Shown piece after piece: positions 1 to 11,649 of a DNA stretch of 64,000 nt (positions within the stretch are counted from its first letter, which is position 1; every line of letters begins with the position of its first letter). Source of the stretch: Scalesia atractyloides. Its lineage: Eukaryota > Streptophyta > Magnoliopsida > Asterales > Asteraceae. The DNA lies in the NCBI GenBank assembly GCA_947069175.1, contig CAMTDV010001633.1:58138102-58202101 (forward strand), given 5' to 3'. Below the pieces are notes generated by a model. That model made no database searches, had not been told where the DNA came from, and worked only from the letters and a program-made list of their open reading frames with translations. The position numbers were made by a program, and so were the translations under genes.

Positions 1-533
1 TGCAGTTCCAGGATATATTGGAGACTTCAGTAAAAATTTGGAAATTTTTAGAAGTCGGATGATGGTAATCGCCAAATTTTTGGTTACATATACTTTTAAA
101 ACGGATTTATTAAAAACAATAAATGAGTTTAATAAAATCTGAAAAATAATTTTTTTGAATTATATATATAATAAAAAGAGTTTATATAAAACTTTCAGAA
201 TTTTATCAGAGTTGTAAATGCAACTTTGGAATTTGTGTGTTTAAAATATGTTATTTTAATATAAAGCGGCAAGTTAAACGTTTTACAAACCTGCTGGAAC
301 TTGTATACTGATCGATTTGCTTAATTGGCGATAATTGGAAAGTCAGTGTAATTCCGGACTGTTTCAAGGTGAATTGCGTAAATAGGGTGCATTACACGCT
401 AGTTTGGGAGGTTCCAAGATGCCGAAAACGGAAACTACGATTTTAACGAACTAGACACTGGTAACACCCGAACTTCCTTAATAAACAAAAAATCATTTTA
501 TCTTATTAACAAGTTAGGACATTAAATGTGATT
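1..533 (+). repeat. Direct repeat, copy 1 of 2
   Basis: This stretch recurs at 1969-2500 with only scattered substitutions and short indels. Both copies start at tgcagttccagg and end at aaatgtgatt, after which they diverge. It corresponds to the late-middle part of the LTR. Confidence 0.9.
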
Positions 534-1968
534 CATAGACAATAACATAGGGTCATTAATGCCTTATCATGTAGAAAACACGTTAAACAAAGCAGTGTCT
601 GGTTAGCGGAACGCCTTTGGTTTTAGCGCATACGGTATTAACCAAACATGCGTTTTACCATCAAACAAGCCTAAAAACATTTTTAGAACATTAAAATAAC
701 GAAAACACCGCACGAAAAACTACGTTAAAGATGGGTTCGTATTTTTTTATTTTAAAACGAAAAAACCGCACGAAAAACTACGTGTTCCGCGATCGTTTAC
801 CAAATTGTCGGGTCGAATGATAAATTGAGCCACGAGATACCTTGACGAAGATTTAGTAGTATAAGAGCCCGTTTGATAATAATTAAAAAAGTATTATATT
901 TAGCCCTACTTCGTTTTAAACAAAACTTAGGTCAAAACGTTGAGAAAAATAAGCTCGTTTCAACGGCTTATTTATAATTTTATAAAACGCCATGTTATGA
1001 CAGTTACACGAGTAAAATTAGTGAAACAACTGAATTAATTAAAATTTATAACAATTTTTGTAAAATGATAAACAAATTGCAAACCGCCTTTTAATTTATG
1101 TTCCGATCGACAAATTATAAAGCATCCATTTTCTTTTCTTTCGTCAAGATTAAGCAACCAAACAACCTCTCAAAACTTTAACACTTCTTCTCCAACAACT
1201 TTATAGCAAGAAACCACCAAAACTTCGAGGTATAACATGTTTTTAATAACTTTTCCATGCCCTTTTATGCTTAAAACATGTTTACAACAAAAAGCACTAT
1301 TTTGAACCACAAACTCTTGGTTAATTGTGGACTTTGAAGCTGTTTAAACATGATACACATATAACAAAATCATACATGCTGCTTGATGACACAAAAACCC
1401 GGATTGTGGATCAAAAACATGGTTTATTCAACAAAATTCAGATAAAAATCTCTAACCGAAAAAGACATGTTAAGAGGCTTAATTGATGAGGTTAAATGCA
1501 TATTTGGGTTATACACTTTGGGTAGATACGAACCCTAGCCCCAACTCTGGATTTGAAAGATCAGAGATCGCTCATTAGATCGAGAAACGTGAGGTGTAAT
1601 ACCTAAAAACTGAATTTAAGGGCTATAGATCAAAATAAAACTTTTTATGTGAGTATTTTTGGAACTTGAAAACTAGCGTGCTATTTATATAAGATTAAAA
1701 TAAGACTCTTGCAAAATTTGGTAATATTTGGAAATTCTGATAATATTTGGCAAGTTCATTGGTATTTAATAATGTTAATTTGGGAAAAATATCAAACGGA
1801 TTCGATAAATAACTAAATTTTGCAGAGATGTTGTGTTTGAAAAAAAATAATTTTGGAGAAATTTAGGCTTAATTGACTGAGTTTAGATGTGGTTTTAAAA
1901 ATAGCGTTGTCTCGAAGTTTCGGCAGCCGGAAACCCAATTTAAAAAATTCAGAAAAAGTTGAAAATTT

Positions 1969-2500
1969 TGCAGTTCCAGGATATATTGGAGACTTCAGTA
2001 AAAATTTGGAAATTTTTAGAAGTCGGATGATGGTAATCGCCAAATTTTTGGTTGCATATACTTTTAAAACGGATTTATTAAAAACAATAAATGAGTTTAA
2101 TAAAATCTGAAAAATAATTTTTTGAATTATATATATAATAAAAAAAGTTTATATAAAAATTTCAGAATTTTATCAGAGTTTTAAATGCAACTTTGGAATT
2201 TGTGTGTTTAAAATATGTTATTTTAATACAAAGCGGCAATTTAAACGTTTAACAAACCTGGTGGAACTTGTATACTGATCGATTTGCTTAATTGGCGATA
2301 ATTGGAAAGTCAGTGTAATTCCGGACTGTTTCAAGGTGAATTGCGTAATTAGGGTGCATTACACGCTAGTTTGGGAGGTTCCAAGATGCCGAAAACGGAA
2401 ACTACGATTTTAACGAACTAGACACTGGTAACACCCGAACTTCCTTAATAAACAAAAAATCATTTTATCTTATTAACAAGTTAGGACATTAAATGTGATT
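1969..2500 (+). repeat. Direct repeat, copy 2 of 2
   Basis: This is the second copy of 1-533, at an offset of 1968 bases. It continues into the normal LTR 3' portion that ends at 3436, so it is the copy in its original context. Confidence 0.9.
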
Positions 2501-3455
2501 ATGCCATTTCCTAAACACCAAAAACCGAACAACCGTGGTCGATCCGAAAAAGGTGCATAGAAGCCAAAAGTGAATTTCATACTAAGACAATACCCACCAC
2601 CATATTGTTAGGCGATAAGTCCATTCTTAGATAAAGAGTCACATCCGAGCATGAGATATAGCAATTACCGACCCGAAAACTATTCTTGGTAATTAACTCA
2701 AACATTAACTGATACTAGGATTGGACTACTGTTACATTCAATCCACTGTTCTATGCATTACCAAGCTAGCTATCAAATAAGTTTCACTATCGCTTTTTTT
2801 CAAACTGTTTTACTATTTACATACATACATACTTGCACATGAATACATGACTTGATGTGAATTATCAGAGTTAACAATAACACACGGAAAGTCCCCAAAA
2901 ACACAATTGATTAACTATAAGCTAGTAGATTGTGAATAGTACTATTGGTCTGATGAACTTAATTGCGATAGACATACATACATATACTACTTAGGGCGGG
3001 AAAGTGTTGGGGTGGCGGATGTGGGCCATGGCACTAGTGAACAGTTAAGGTTTCACTTGTAGGCTTGGTATAATTACATCAAATTGTGCAACACTTTACA
3101 CATTTGATTGTGCAATCAGATAAAGAAAACCGGTGAAACTCACCAACTTTATAGTTGACTTTTTCAAAATATCTTTTTCAGGTAAACATGTTAATGAATG
3201 ATGAATGTTCGTGGATGCTTTAAGTTTTGATCTACGGATACTATGTAAAAAGATGCCTACCAGCTCTAGGGATATGCTGCTTAGGGAAATCATACTTTTG
3301 TAATATACTCCCGTGTGTAAACGAATGATGTAACCGATGCTCTTAGTGTGTACTACAGTATCTTTATAAAAAACGTGTTTGTACCATGCGTTTGTTGCAT
3401 CATGCATGCGCTTCCGCTACGAGTCTGGGTGTGACAATACGTATCCCCGGTCTAA

Positions 3456-3540
3456 TAATAATAATAATGAAAAATAATAATAATAATAAATACGGTTAAA
3501 ATATGGTATACGTATCCTTGTTATAATAATAATAATAAGG
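3456..3540. repeat. (TAA)n microsatellite, left of fold-back element
   Basis: The stretch has two blocks of imperfect TAA repeats around an atacggttaaaatatgg segment. A related atacggtccagatatgg segment lies right of the fold-back element near 4169-4187. Confidence 0.8.
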
Positions 3541-3552
3541 GAAATTAACATG

Positions 3553-4042
3553 TAATCATCCCTAGTAGATGTTATTGGCCATCGGCAGTCCCACTTTTGA
3601 ATATTCCCCTTGCCAGTCCAACCTTTCACCTATTTTTCCTCCATCGGTCCACCGTTAAAAAACTTAATGGATTTAAGTTTTTTTCCGAATTACAAGCAGA
3701 TGTTTTAGGTATTTTGATCAGAATGACGGTACGAATCGATTGATGTAAAACTTACCTAGAAACGATGCTCCTCACGACGAAAACGGTGCTTTACTTCAGA
3801 TGTTTAAACTTCCAATTAACAAAAATCAAGTCGTTTCGAGGTAAGTTTTACATCAATCGACTTATATCATCATTTTGATCAAAAGCCCTAAAACATTTGT
3901 TTGTAATTCGGAAAAAACTTAACTCCGTAAAGTTTTATAACGAGGTGGGGGTAGAGGAAAAATAGGTGAAAGGTTGGACTGGCATGAAGAATATTCAAAA
4001 GTGGGACTGCCAATTGCCAATGACGTCTACTAGGGATTATTA
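3553..4042. mobile_element. Fold-back (long terminal inverted repeat) element, about 490 bp
   Basis: The two halves are inverted copies of each other. The left end reads TAATCATCCCTAGTAG and the right end, reverse-complemented, reads TAATAATCCCTAGTAG. Matching continues inward for roughly 220-240 bases, including the shared block gcagtcccacttttgaat and, near the centre, gattgatgtaaaacttacct. Only a few tens of bases lie between the arms, near 3797. There is no coding capacity. This fits a non-autonomous fold-back or MITE-like DNA transposon. I could not define a target duplication because both flanks are TAA-rich. Confidence 0.8.
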
Positions 4043-4047
4043 TAGGC

Positions 4048-4067
4048 TAATAATAATAATAATAATA

Positions 4068-4125
<58 letters not shown>
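4048..4125. repeat. (TAA)n microsatellite, right of fold-back element
   Basis: This is a run of TAA units with two AAAT interruptions, directly beside the right end of the fold-back element. Confidence 0.9.
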
Positions 4126-4126
<1 letters not shown>

Positions 4127-4310
4127 GGGCATCAAATACTTACCTGGTATGCAATTTTATGATCAAATACGGTCCAGATATGGTATACAACGTTTGTGTG
4201 TGTGTTTGTGTTGTATGATGTTTTGTGTCATATGCACGGGTTGTCTAGTAGACCCCTTGCCTTACATGATACTTCGTACACTTCATAAAACTTTGTACAC
4301 TGCATACAAA
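4126..4310. other. Left flank of element C, no gene seen
   Basis: This is low-complexity sequence with a tgtgtgtgtttgtg stretch. I see no gene. It ends at the GAGCA target duplication and should continue to 14058 in an empty allele. Confidence 0.4.
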
Positions 4311-4315
4311 GAGCA

Positions 4316-6206
4316 TGTAACTCTCCGCATATTGTACTTTCCGTATTTAGAAAGTGTAATCGTATTTCTATTTTAGGAAACTTGTAATCTTATCGTATTC
4401 ATATTTCATTTTTCCAATCTTATAATCCGAGAATTTGATCATAATGGAAATACACTTTTATTCACACTTGTTTATGCAAAAATTCATGATATTTGATCAA
4501 TCTTGAATACGTGCTTTATATACGAAACCTAATTATACTTGACGATTAAATTATATTCGGAATCATACTCATATACATTCTTGTTATACACAGACATATA
4601 TATCCCTTAAGATGCCCAAAAAAATTCAAACATAGCCAGCCTAGCCTACGACTCTAGGCGGCTAAAATGTTCAAAAACCGCTAATTTAAGCTCTTGTTTC
4701 CAACTTTTTCACCACCAATCACCTCCTAACTCATTTAACTCTAACCCTAATCAACCCCATTATAAATAGGAGCCTCCTACACCTCTTTTTCACTTTCATA
4801 ACACCAAATCCACTCTCAAAACATTCTCATAATTTTAAAATATTCAAGTTCTTGGCAGATTCAAGCAAGTGCAAAAGTGAGCTTAATCTCATTTTTCTTC
4901 ATTTCTTCTTCATCTTTTCTTCCATTACAAAGCTTGGAACACCTCTAGGATTGTTTCCACAAGTTTACCATGGTAAACTAAGGTGGAACATCACCATTTT
5001 GATGTCCAAACTTTCTGTTTTGGAAGAATATTTATGGATATGTTTATAAACTTATTATTTCTCATTCGAACATACACCTATCTTACTTCTAACCAAACCT
5101 ATGGTTATGGAGTTTGCTTAGAGATGAATCTTATGAGTTTAGAGGTGCAAACACCCTCTAGACTTTTTGTTTTGTTAGGGTTTAGACAACCCACAAGTGA
5201 TGAAACCATCCAAGTCCACCATAGTTCATATGGCAAGACTTGTGTATTGGTAAAGATGTGAACCTTGGAAGCCTTGACTATCCTAAACTTGTCCCATCAC
5301 CTCACTTGATGTTTTATCTCATTATTCCAAGCAGTTCCTAGACCTAATGTAACACAACCCCGCCACATCTCTAACACTTTCAACGATGGGAATGAAACAC
5401 CCGGGTTGTTGCTTACTTGGCCTCTTGATGAACTTGATAGATAGTTGTATTTTACTTTCATTCATGACCAACTGTTTTACTAACTATGTTGGTAAACTTT
5501 ATGCTTTCGTGAATTCGAGGTTTAATGGATGTTTATCATCCTACCTCCATGCTTGACTTCCATGAAATCTATGACACTATATGATGGATTACTTTATAAA
5601 TTATATTATATAAATATAAATATATATATATATATACACACACATAACCGGAGTCATGATGTTGACCGAATCATGGTTACATGTCATGAAAAATAAGTTA
5701 TATTATCTAAGTTTTAAACTTCTCGTTACGATTCTAATGGGCAAGTTTGACCTATAAAATCACATGAAAACTTATAGTGTCAAAACGCGTGTTCAAGACT
5801 AGACAATTATCTTCATATACATACTTTAAAACAATTTTATTTCTGAATCCGAACTCTCTACCAAACCCGAATACTTACACACCTCTGTTTCCCAAATGTA
5901 GGGTAACTACGAGGTTCTTGACTCTCAACGCTTCAACTCATGTATACGGGATTTATACGCAAAACCATGAGTATACTCGATCCCATTTTCCGCTTTATAC
6001 ATTTTGGGTGCGACATGTACACTTTATACAACTCACTAATCATGTTAAACTTGTTATAATCACACTCTATCCATTTAAAACATGATACTTGTATTATTCT
6101 TGTTATCGCATGCTTTGTATACTTGTGTCTATATGCTCATTAACTTTGCTAGCCTCCCCTAACAATTATAGTGCTATAGGATTAACGCACCGCCTTTATT
6201 CTTGTT
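4316..6206 (+). repeat. 5' LTR of element C, 3' end deleted
   Basis: It is collinear with the 3' LTR (11650-14052) from TGTAAC up to the block gcactgtaggattaacgcaccgcc-like near 6165-6200, then diverges. The last part of the LTR, corresponding to about 13570-14052, is absent. A TATA box, TATAAATAGG, lies at 4761-4770. A pyrimidine-rich leader follows. An AT dinucleotide tract lies near 5615-5640. Confidence 0.85.
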
Positions 6207-7088
6207 AATGCTTAAAACTATTTGAATTCTTTCTACTTGTTTCTTATCTGTTTTCTTGGTCTAAAATATACATGTCTTCCCAAAGGCAACCATAATACAC
6301 ATATGAAGACTTGAAGACACTCTTATTTTACCAACGAGACGATCTCACCAAAAATAGGCGTGAAAACCCACAAATTTTTAGTGAAATCCCACAATCCGCG
6401 TTTATCGATCTTCCACGAAATTGCAACATCAAGTTAGATGTGATATCCATATCTTGATGGGAATTTCCATTTCATATTCTAGTGGACCCTTACCAATGAG
6501 TCGGAATTTGCTCCTCGTTTGGTACGTACCAATCATGTTTAGGAAACAAAATTATCAAGTTAGGGGTGAAACTCGCATCTTGATAACTAGTCCCACTCCT
6601 CGATTTTCAATCTCGCCAATTGTCAATTTACTAGGGATATGTAGTAACCGGAAGGGTGAATACCGTTAACCACTCCTCGGTGAGAGTATTCTACCTACTA
6701 GGCCAAAGCATGTTTCCCTAACTCAAAAGGATTTTCGACCACTTTGGATAAGTATTAGTTTCGTTTTAAGACATTCCACATTTTACCTTGAATCTTTTTT
6801 AAGCCATATCAATTTCAATGTGTTTTACATTTGATACATATTTCGTTTAAACATCGAAAGCACGAATAGCACTTTACTCGCAATCTCAAACAATAATAAT
6901 TCTTCGAGAACAAACTAAATTTACAATTCTTTTGTCATTATTTGTGATTATACAATATGAATTCTTGTTATGATTATGTGAACTACTTGAAACTACGTGT
7001 TACGTGACATATTACATGCTAAATTATACAAATTATCTTTTTCAATAACATTATGATCAAGTCTCATCCCTCCTCATCAATCTTGTAG
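6207..7088 (+). other. Element C 5' leader region
   Basis: This is the untranslated leader before gag. It is collinear with the leader at the window end (from about 63230 on), sharing for example aagttaggggtgaaac- and agtaaccggaagggtgaatac-type blocks. The primer-binding site expected just after the LTR is missing because the LTR/leader junction is deleted. I see no gene. Confidence 0.7.
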
Positions 7089-8306
7089 ATGTCTCTCAAC
7101 CGTTTCTCCAACTCCAAGAAAGGTTCAAAGACGAGCTCTAACAAGAAGATGCTTGCATTCATGGCCAAGAAAATGGCTCAAGTGATACTCGATATCATGA
7201 GAAAGGTCACCGCTAATACCCCCAACTCGTCAGTCGATGCCAAAGTCAACCAATCTAAGCCAACCTCGTTCAACTACAAGCACTTCGCTGCTTGCAACCC
7301 TAGGCCGTTCACTGGCGATGAAGGTGTCACCAAAATGCTTGAATGGTTCGATAGAATTGAAGTGACATTTATCAACAATGAGTGTCCCGAACACCTAAAA
7401 ACCTGAAGCGTAACGGGCGTCTTCCAGTCAAGAGCTCTGGGCTGGTGGACAAACGAGCACAACATCTGATCCAACGAAGAAGCCTATGCCCTCCCTCCCT
7501 TGGGTCCTGGTTAGGGAAATGATGATGACAGAGTTTTGTCCTCCGCACGAGCAGGAAAAGCTCGAGGATGAATTCTGGCACCTCAAATAGGTAGGTGATG
7601 ATAACGTCGGTTACACCACCCGTTTCAAGCAATTAAGCATCATCGCTGCTCACCTCGTTAGCACGCCCGGACATGCGATCAGAAAATACCTCTAGGGTCT
7701 TCCTCCCGCCATTCGTGACGTCATCCAAGCCACAAGACCCGACACCATAGAGCTAGTTTACCACCTAGCCGTTAGTATCATCTATAACCGTGTGAGAGAC
7801 AAACAATCCTCAACCCCCATCACCACCAAATCCGTCAACCAAGTCACCACTGAACTCAAAGACACCAAGTCTCAAGCGCAAAAAACGATGGTAAGAAATG
7901 AAAGTTTCAAAGCCAAAGTTGCAACACTATCACACCCGTTACCAACCCAAATCCCCCTAAGAACCCGCTAGAAATCCATACACTGGGATTCATCCCAAGT
8001 GTACCATGTGTTTATTACGATCACCCAACCAACATCGCATGCCACCACTGCACGAATTGCAATCGGTTTGGGTATGTAGCCACCGCATGCCGAAATGGCC
8101 CAGCCCCATAAGGCAACCAAGCCCAGCAATCTCCCCAAAACCAAAACCGCCAAGCTCCTACCAATAATGTTCGAGCTTGCTTCAAGTGTGGTGATCGAAC
8201 TCACCTTCGACCCCAATGCCCGCAGAACAATCAAGCGCAACAATAATATCCTCGTGGACATGCATTCAACATTAATGCAAATCAGGCGCAACACGATAAT
8301 GAAGTC
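7089..8306 (+). pseudogene. Decayed gag of element C
   Basis: This encodes the capsid/nucleocapsid precursor of a Ty3/gypsy element. The N-terminal frame starts at the ATG at 7089 and runs 105 codons. It contains the typical capsid opening FNYKHFAACNPRPFTGDEG, followed by a stop and frameshifts. In other frames the capsid match resumes (CPPHEQEKLEDEFWHLK, TTRFKQLSIIAAHL). Near the end are two cysteine motifs. The first is a damaged CHHC-type. The second is a good CCHC knuckle, CFKCGDRTHLRPQCP, at about 8175-8220. At least three stops and several frameshifts break it, so no functional Gag is expected. Confidence 0.85.
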
Positions 8307-8789
8307 GTGAACGGTACATTCCTTGTTAATGGTTTATATGCTTCTTTACTATTTGATACTGGTGCGGATAAGAATTTTGTATCCGTAGAATTCGAACTAA
8401 TGTTAAAATGTACACGCTCTAAACTCCCAAAATCGTTCACCGTGGAGGTTGCCAATGGCAAGTCTGTCATTGCTGACTCCGTACTCCTCAATTGCAATCT
8501 CACTCTTAACGCTCACGAGTTTCTTATCGACCTCATACGTATGCAATTAGGTAGCTTCGACATCATAGTTAGCATGGATTGGCTTCGTAAGAACCATGCT
8601 GAAATCATTTTTCATGAAAAGTTTGTTCGACTTCCACTTCCGTCCGATGACACTTTGCATGTCTATGGAGAAAAGCCATCAAAAGGTCTCAACTCATGTC
8701 ATGCATTGAAGCGAACAAGCACTTACGTAAGGAGTACTTTGCCTTTTTTGCCCATGTTGTGGAAGAAAAGGGCAAGGGAAAAGACGTAA
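8307..8789 (+). pseudogene. Protease region of element C
   Basis: This is the retropepsin domain that cleaves the polyprotein. It is the longest unbroken piece in this part, about 160 codons. The catalytic motif LLFDTGADKNFV is intact at about 8345-8380. The second conserved block, GSFDIIVSMDWLRKNHAEI, is near 8550-8605, where most relatives have LGMDWL, so this copy has VSMDWL. The frame then shifts, and the linker to reverse transcriptase continues in a different frame from 8696. It was part of the gag-pol polyprotein, so the ATG at 8307 is not a natural start. Confidence 0.85.
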
Positions 8790-9676
8790 GTGATGTTACA
8801 ATGGTGTGTGATTTATCCAAAGTTTTCCTCGAAGACCAACCTGGTCCTCCTCCTTCTCGATCAGTTGACTTTCGTATCAATCTAATTCCCGGTGCGACTC
8901 CTGTTGCTAAATCCCCCTATCGTCTCACACCTTCAGAGATGTAAGAGCTATCAAGCCAACTTCAAGAATTACTTGATAAATGCTTCATACGCCCGAGCAC
9001 TTCTCCTTGGGGCGCTCCGGTCCTTTTCGTCAAGAAGAACGATGGCTCATTTCGATTGTGCATCGATTATCATGAGCTCAACAAACTCAACATAAAAACC
9101 GCTATCCTCTTCCTCGTATCGACGACCTTTTCGACCAACTCCAAGGCACAACGTGCTTTTACAAAATCGATCTTCGTTCTGGCTATCATCAACTTCGACT
9201 CCTCGAAGACGACATCCCTAAAACCGTGTTTCGTACTAGATATGGTCACTATGAGTTTGTGGTCATGCCTTTCGGTTTGACCAATGCACCCGCGGTCTTC
9301 ATGGATTTGATGAACCGTGTGTGTAAACCCTACTTGGACCATTTTGTGATCGTATTCATAGACGATATTCTTATCTATTCCAAAACCCTACTCGGACCAT
9401 TTTTTGATCGTATTCGTAGACGATCGTATTCATGGACCATTTGTGATCGTATTCATACGCCAAATTCTGCAAATGTGAATTTTGGATAAACGAAGTTCAA
9501 TATCTCGGACACATTGTGAGCAAGGAAGGTATTCATGCCGACCCCTCTAAATTTGAAGCCATCAAGAATTGGATCGCACCAAAGTCTCTGTCCAAATTCG
9601 TTCCTTCCTTTGATTTGCCGGTTACTACCGCCGATTCATCTCTAAATTTTCAAAAATCATCGTTCCCCTCACCTCA
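8790..9676 (+). pseudogene. Reverse transcriptase region of element C, with local duplication
   Basis: The linker DFRINLIPGATPVAKSPYR is followed by RT motifs in several frames: SPWGAPVLFVKKNDGSFRLC, DYHELNKLNIK, then KIDLRSGYHQL (a different frame). In the frame from 9226 come FRTRYGHYEFVVMPFGLTNAP and the catalytic box VFIDDILIYSK, the family's usual F/Y-x-D-D. Right after the FIDD box the DNA is locally multiplied: a gaccattttgtgatcgtattcata unit appears near 9338, 9392 and 9434. The normal sequence then resumes with CKCEFW and VQYLGHIVSKEGI. The N-terminal half carries a stop at 8942 and frameshifts, so the enzyme is dead. Confidence 0.88.
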
Positions 9677-10290
9677 TTGACTCAAAAAGATAAACCTTTT
9701 GTTTGGGGTTCCAAACAAGAGGAGTCATCACAAGCTCTAAAGGACTTGCTTTGCAATGCTCCTATTCTCGCTCTTCCCGATGGTAACGATGACTTCTTTG
9801 TGTATTGGGATGCATCTAACCAAGGTCTTGGTTGTGTCATCATGCAACGAGACAAGGTCATCGCATATTCTTCGAGACAACTCGAAATACATGAGAAAAA
9901 CTACACCACCCACGACCTTGAACTTGGTGTAGTTGTTTTTGCGTTAAAGATTTGGCGACACTACCTTTACGGTACTAAGTGTGTGGTCTTCACCGACCAT
10001 AAGAGCCTACAACACATCTTTAACCAAAAGGAGCTCAACATGCATCAACGCCAATGGGTAGACTTGCTCACCGACTACGACTGCGAGATTCGCTACCACC
10101 ATGGTAACGCGAATGTCGTGGCCGACGCACTCAGTCGCAAAACTCATGTCAAGGGTATACGTTGTTTCAAACTCCTAAACGACCTTCAAAACCAGATTCG
10201 TAAGGCGCAATACTCATTTGTTAATGAGGGTAATCTATACAACAAGATGAAGTGTGGTGCAGAAAACCAACTCGTATCCAAACCTAACGG
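9677..10290 (+). pseudogene. RNase H region of element C
   Basis: This domain degrades the RNA strand of the RNA/DNA hybrid. It lies in the longest open stretch of the element (9677-10435, 252 codons), which continues into the integrase N-terminus. The four acidic positions of the fold are visible: VYWDASNQGLG, THDLELGVVVFALK, VVFTDHKSLQHIF and ANVVADALSRK. By itself this domain looks intact. It is counted as a pseudogene because the polyprotein upstream and downstream is broken. Confidence 0.88.
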
Positions 10291-11010
10291 AATGCTTTAC
10301 TATCTTGATCGCATTTGGATTCCGAACCACGACAATCTCCGTGATCTCCTGATGAAAGAGGCACACAAATCTCGATATTCCATTCATCCTGGTGCTGAAA
10401 AGATGTACCAAGATCTTCGTACATCTTATTGGTAGCCTGGTATGAAGAAAGACATCGCAACTTACGTGTCCAAATGTCCCATGTGTTCCAAAGTCAAAGC
10501 CGAATATCAACGTCCCTCTTGCTTACTCGAGCAACCAGAAATCCCAGTCTGGAAATGGGAGAGCATAGCCATGGATTTCATAACCAAATTCCCTTGAACT
10601 TCATCCAGTCACGATAGCATTTGGGTAATCATCGATTTCTTGACCAAATCCGCTCACTTCCTCCCCATTCGAGAAGATTATCGAGTTGAGAAATTAGCTC
10701 ATATCTACACAAATGAAGTCATTTATCGTCATGGTATACCCATTGACATCATTTCTGACCGTGATGGTCGTTTTACTTCTCAGCTTTGGCAAATGTTTCA
10801 AACCGCGATGGGTACGCAACTTAATCTTAGTATTGCTTTTCATCCTCAATCCGATGGTCAAACCGAATGTACTATCCAAAACCGTCGAAGACATGCTTCG
10901 TTCATGTTTAATTGATTTCGGTGGAAATTGGGATGTACATTTCCCATTGATAGTATTATCATACAATAAATGTTACCACTCCAGTATTTAAATGGTTCCT
11001 TGTATGGTCG
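10291..11010 (+). pseudogene. Integrase N-terminal and catalytic regions of element C
   Basis: This inserts the cDNA into the genome. The HHCC zinc-binding part is visible as HPGAEKMYQDLRTSYW, then an in-frame stop, then DIATYVSKCPMCSKVKAE. The catalytic core follows with its three acidic residues: SIAMDFITKFP, then IISDRDGRFTS, then HPQSDGQTEC. There is a stop near 10597, just after the first acidic residue, and a frameshift shortly after DGQTEC. The reading continues in another frame as TVEDMLRSCLIDFGGNWD and then decays. Confidence 0.87.
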
Positions 11011-11611
11011 TTAGTGTCGTTCGCCTATTTGGTGGCACGAGATCGGAGACGTACAAATCACCGACCCCGAACTTACACAAGAGACGACGAACAAATCCTA
11101 CAGATTCGCAACAACTTCCTCAAATCTAGAAGCCGACAAAAGAGCTTGCTGACAGACGTCACAACCCGTTCGAATTTAACGTTGGCGATCATGTGCTCCT
11201 CAAGGTATCCCCTTGGAAGGGAGTTGTTCGATTTGGTAAGAAAGGCAAGCTCGCTCCTCACTTCGTAGGTCCTTTCAAAATTCTGGAAAGGATTGGCAAG
11301 TTAGCGTATCGACTGGATATATCTCAAGAACTCCACAACGTTCATCCGACGTTTCACGCATTAAATCTCAAGAAGTGCCTAGCAGAAGAAGGACTTCAAC
11401 TTCCACTCGACGATTTACAAATCAACGAGTTGTTGTATTTTGTTGAAAACCGGTCGAAATCATGGACCAAGGAACCAAGCAACTAAGGCGCAGTCGCATT
11501 CCCATAGTCAAGGTTCGATGGGAAGGCAAACGTGGTGCTGAATTCACTTGGGAACTCGAGAGTGAAATGAAGACCAAGCATCCACATCTTTTCGTTGATT
11601 CTTTCTCTTGA
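11011..11611 (+). pseudogene. Integrase C-terminus and chromodomain-like tail of element C
   Basis: The GPY-type C-terminal module is clear: LLKVSPWKGVVRFGKKGKL, then HFVGPFKILERIGKLAYRL and HNVHPTFHALNLKKCLAEE (11193-11400). A frameshift near 11470 is followed by a chromodomain-like tail with RSRIPIVKVRWEGKRGAEF, TWELESEMKTKHPHLF and a stop at 11609-11611. In chromoviruses this tail directs integration to particular chromatin. The aromatic pattern is partly kept (W in VRWEG and TWELE). Confidence 0.85.
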
Positions 11612-11649
11612 ATAAATTTCGGGACAAAATTTCCTAAAGTATGGGAGAC
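11612..11649 (+). other. Polypurine-tract region of element C
   Basis: The sequence gggacaaaatttcctaaag followed by tatgggagac sits directly before the 3' LTR. This is the normal place for the plus-strand primer. It has picked up T residues and is not a clean purine run. Confidence 0.55.

Larger units (their letters stand above)
1..3436 (+). mobile_element. Rearranged Ty3/gypsy-type long LTR (solo or partial)
   Basis: The right end reads as a plant Ty3/gypsy LTR 3' end: a cttccgctac-like stretch followed by GGGTGTGACA, ending at 3436. The large LTRs at 25869 and 35045 end the same way. No primer-binding site follows, so this is a 3' or solo LTR. Its middle matches the block order of those LTRs: a pyrimidine-rich leader near 1130-1230, a gccggaaac block near 1927, then a ccacttttactgtttt-like block near 2800. 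Positions 1-533 and 1969-2500 are a direct repeat, so two LTR copies appear partly fused. I see no supported coding sequence; the open frames here are short and unrecognisable. The left limit lies outside the window. Confidence 0.55.

Noticed and set aside
5777..6085. 102-codon frame in the element C 5' LTR, with a similar one at 62139-62531
   Set aside because: Both lie in LTR sequence and the aligned 3' LTR (13150-13450) is not open, so they look accidental.
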